DNA of 64,000 bases from Prunella strophiata (lineage: Eukaryota; Chordata; Aves; Passeriformes; Prunellidae): positions 10,852,040 through 10,916,039 of the forward strand of contig JAZBQD010000034.1 in the NCBI GenBank assembly GCA_036583965.1, given 5' to 3'. Below, piece by piece: positions 62,801 to 64,000 of this stretch; within the stretch, counting starts at the first letter, position 1; each line of letters opens with the position of its first letter. Under the pieces are notes generated by a model. The model was not told where the DNA came from, searched no databases, and saw only the letters and a program-made list of their open reading frames with translations. The translations under genes were made by a program, and so were the position numbers.

Positions 62801-64000
62801 AGTTACTTCCAGAAGGAACAATGTAGGTCTTTGTGTGTTTATGTATCAATTCCCTTAGTGTGTTTCTACTCATATTTCATCAATAAAAGAAACATATTCT
62901 AATAATATTTTTCTAGTGACATTAAATAATGCATTCTCTTCTGAATAAGTTGAAATCTATCCATAAATTTTAAGTAGGCTCTTTGTTGCTCAGGGTTGGC
63001 TTGAATATTTCAATCTCTGTCCAGCACTGTAAAATGTAACAAGCATTTTGAATAAGTAGTTTGGGGCTATTTTTTAGTTCAGTGTGGATATTTTTTTAGT
63101 ACCTCTAATTTAGAGAATCAAATTGATACTCCTTGCATTTCCTAAGCAAAAACATAGTTGTGATAGATGGCATGCTTTCATAGGAAGACATTAAAGTATC
63201 AAATGCTTACTTTAATGATGTAGTGAGATGCAGTTTGTAGATATTCTTTATAATTTTAGGATTTGATGAAAGTCCCTCTACGTTTATAGTGCATCCTTAT
63301 AGTCTCATTTCCCATTATCTTGTTTTGGTAGAGAGACTATAACTTATTAAATGAGGAGATGGAGTTTAATTTATTATGGGTAACTCTCCTAAAATCTACT
63401 TTCATGTACAGATGGGCTGCAGCACTTTTAAGTGACTGTTGGGCAGAATGATCTATTTATTTTTGTTGCTGGTTGATAGAGAAGAATTTTTCCCCAGGGA
63501 TGTAGTACTGCACAACTGACCTATTGCATTAAATAAATTCTCTGCTTTCCTTTTGGAGTAAGCAAACCAGTCTATTCCCAGAGCAATTACTGGATGTGTG
63601 CCCCTTCCCCTTGCTGTGATTCATACCACATTGGTACAAAGTCTGTAAATAAACAGAGCTGCATTCTTACCTAACTGTTTTACATGGGAATGGTGCTGTT
63701 GGGCTGGCTGGGGGTGATATGATCCTTTTGGATGCAACTGTGCCTGAGAATTGCCTTGACATGTTGGCCTTGTGGAAAAGGCTTGGAGATGAGCATTGCA
63801 GGGGCTGGAGAGGTGGTCACAGCCTTGAGGGGTTGTAAAAAAAAAAAATCAAGCAATAACCATGGCATGATGGACTTTGAGGAAGAGACAAGGAGCTGTC
63901 ATCACTGGGAAGCTGAGGACAGGAATCAAACACAGCTCCATCTCTATGCTGAGCTGTCATACCATGGTAGCACAGGAATGGGTGAAAATAGAGCAGGATT
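59801..64000. other. Non-coding stretch, no gene recognised
   Basis: Mixed sequence to about 62.7 kb, then AT-rich non-repetitive DNA (62.8-63.5 kb), then mixed sequence with a short A-run near 63837-63848. A frame at 60805-61197 (130 codons) ends in a basic/aromatic C-terminus but has no known domain. No transposon end or RNA gene recognised. Confidence 0.5.
62793..62818. promoter_or_regulatory. Duplicated TTCCAGAA motif
   Basis: CTTCCAGAAG occurs at 62793-62802 and 62806-62815, followed directly by GGAACA. TTCnnGAA is the tail-to-tail dimer unit of heat-shock elements, but the two dimers are 13 bases apart, which breaks the 5-base phasing of a long element. A chance local duplication is as likely as a factor-binding site. 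Confidence 0.25.

Noticed and set aside
1..64000. CRISPR array, prophage, insertion sequence, operon, tRNA or rRNA
   Set aside because: No regularly spaced repeats, no bacterial gene structure, and no cloverleaf or rRNA sequence recognised; the DNA is vertebrate-like throughout.

Overview
The window reads as non-coding nuclear DNA from a vertebrate, most likely a bird. The best evidence is four recognisable 3' fragments of CR1 retrotransposons (about 8621-8813, 25084-25340 and 35661-35817 on the plus strand; about 43001-43300 on the minus strand), plus one doubtful, strongly decayed piece near 23700-23960. Three of the four (all but the 25084 copy) carry the CR1 3' signature familiar from avian genomes: a tail close to CCATTCTGTGATTC next to a conserved 'CCCTGCCCATGGCAGGG'-type block. 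There are no bacterial-style operons, no recognisable tRNA or rRNA genes and no CRISPR array. CpG is scarce except in small clusters, and homopolymers, microsatellites and purine/pyrimidine-asymmetric tracts are common, as expected of an intron or intergenic stretch. CR1 is also found in turtles and crocodilians, so 'bird' is likely but not proven; species and chromosome cannot be told from the sequence.

No protein-coding gene could be identified with confidence. Every long reading frame I examined (up to about 205 codons) lacks a recognisable domain and looks like chance openness or a translated repeat. Three short candidates deserve a check but are weak: a possible terminal exon with a hydrophobic segment (11461-11561, plus), a proline-rich open frame (about 6697-6990, minus), and a short acidic/serine-rich open frame ending at a good splice donor (about 59659-59790, plus).

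Layout: 1-8.6 kb is mixed sequence with a G-quadruplex motif and a TC/TA repeat. 8.6-18 kb holds the first CR1 copy, an AT-rich island with an octamer motif and a poly-T/poly-A inverted pair. 18-21 kb has AT-rich and CpG-bearing islands that look like conserved non-coding elements, including an 11-bp inverted repeat of forkhead/SOX-like sites. 21-31 kb holds CR1 copies, a 26-unit AAT microsatellite and finally a 284-bp pyrimidine tract. 31-46 kb is mostly featureless with two CR1 copies. 46-58 kb contains small duplications, a GT-only tract, a CpG cluster and AT-rich islands. 58-64 kb has an AC-only tract, the best conserved-element candidate (59.5-59.8 kb) and AT-rich sequence.

The most notable direct observations are the nearly pure pyrimidine tract with G-quadruplex/triplex potential, the forkhead-like inverted repeat, the isolated CpG cluster at 52.9 kb, and the CpG-containing open element at 59.6-59.8 kb. 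I found nothing that can be claimed as a new biological system.
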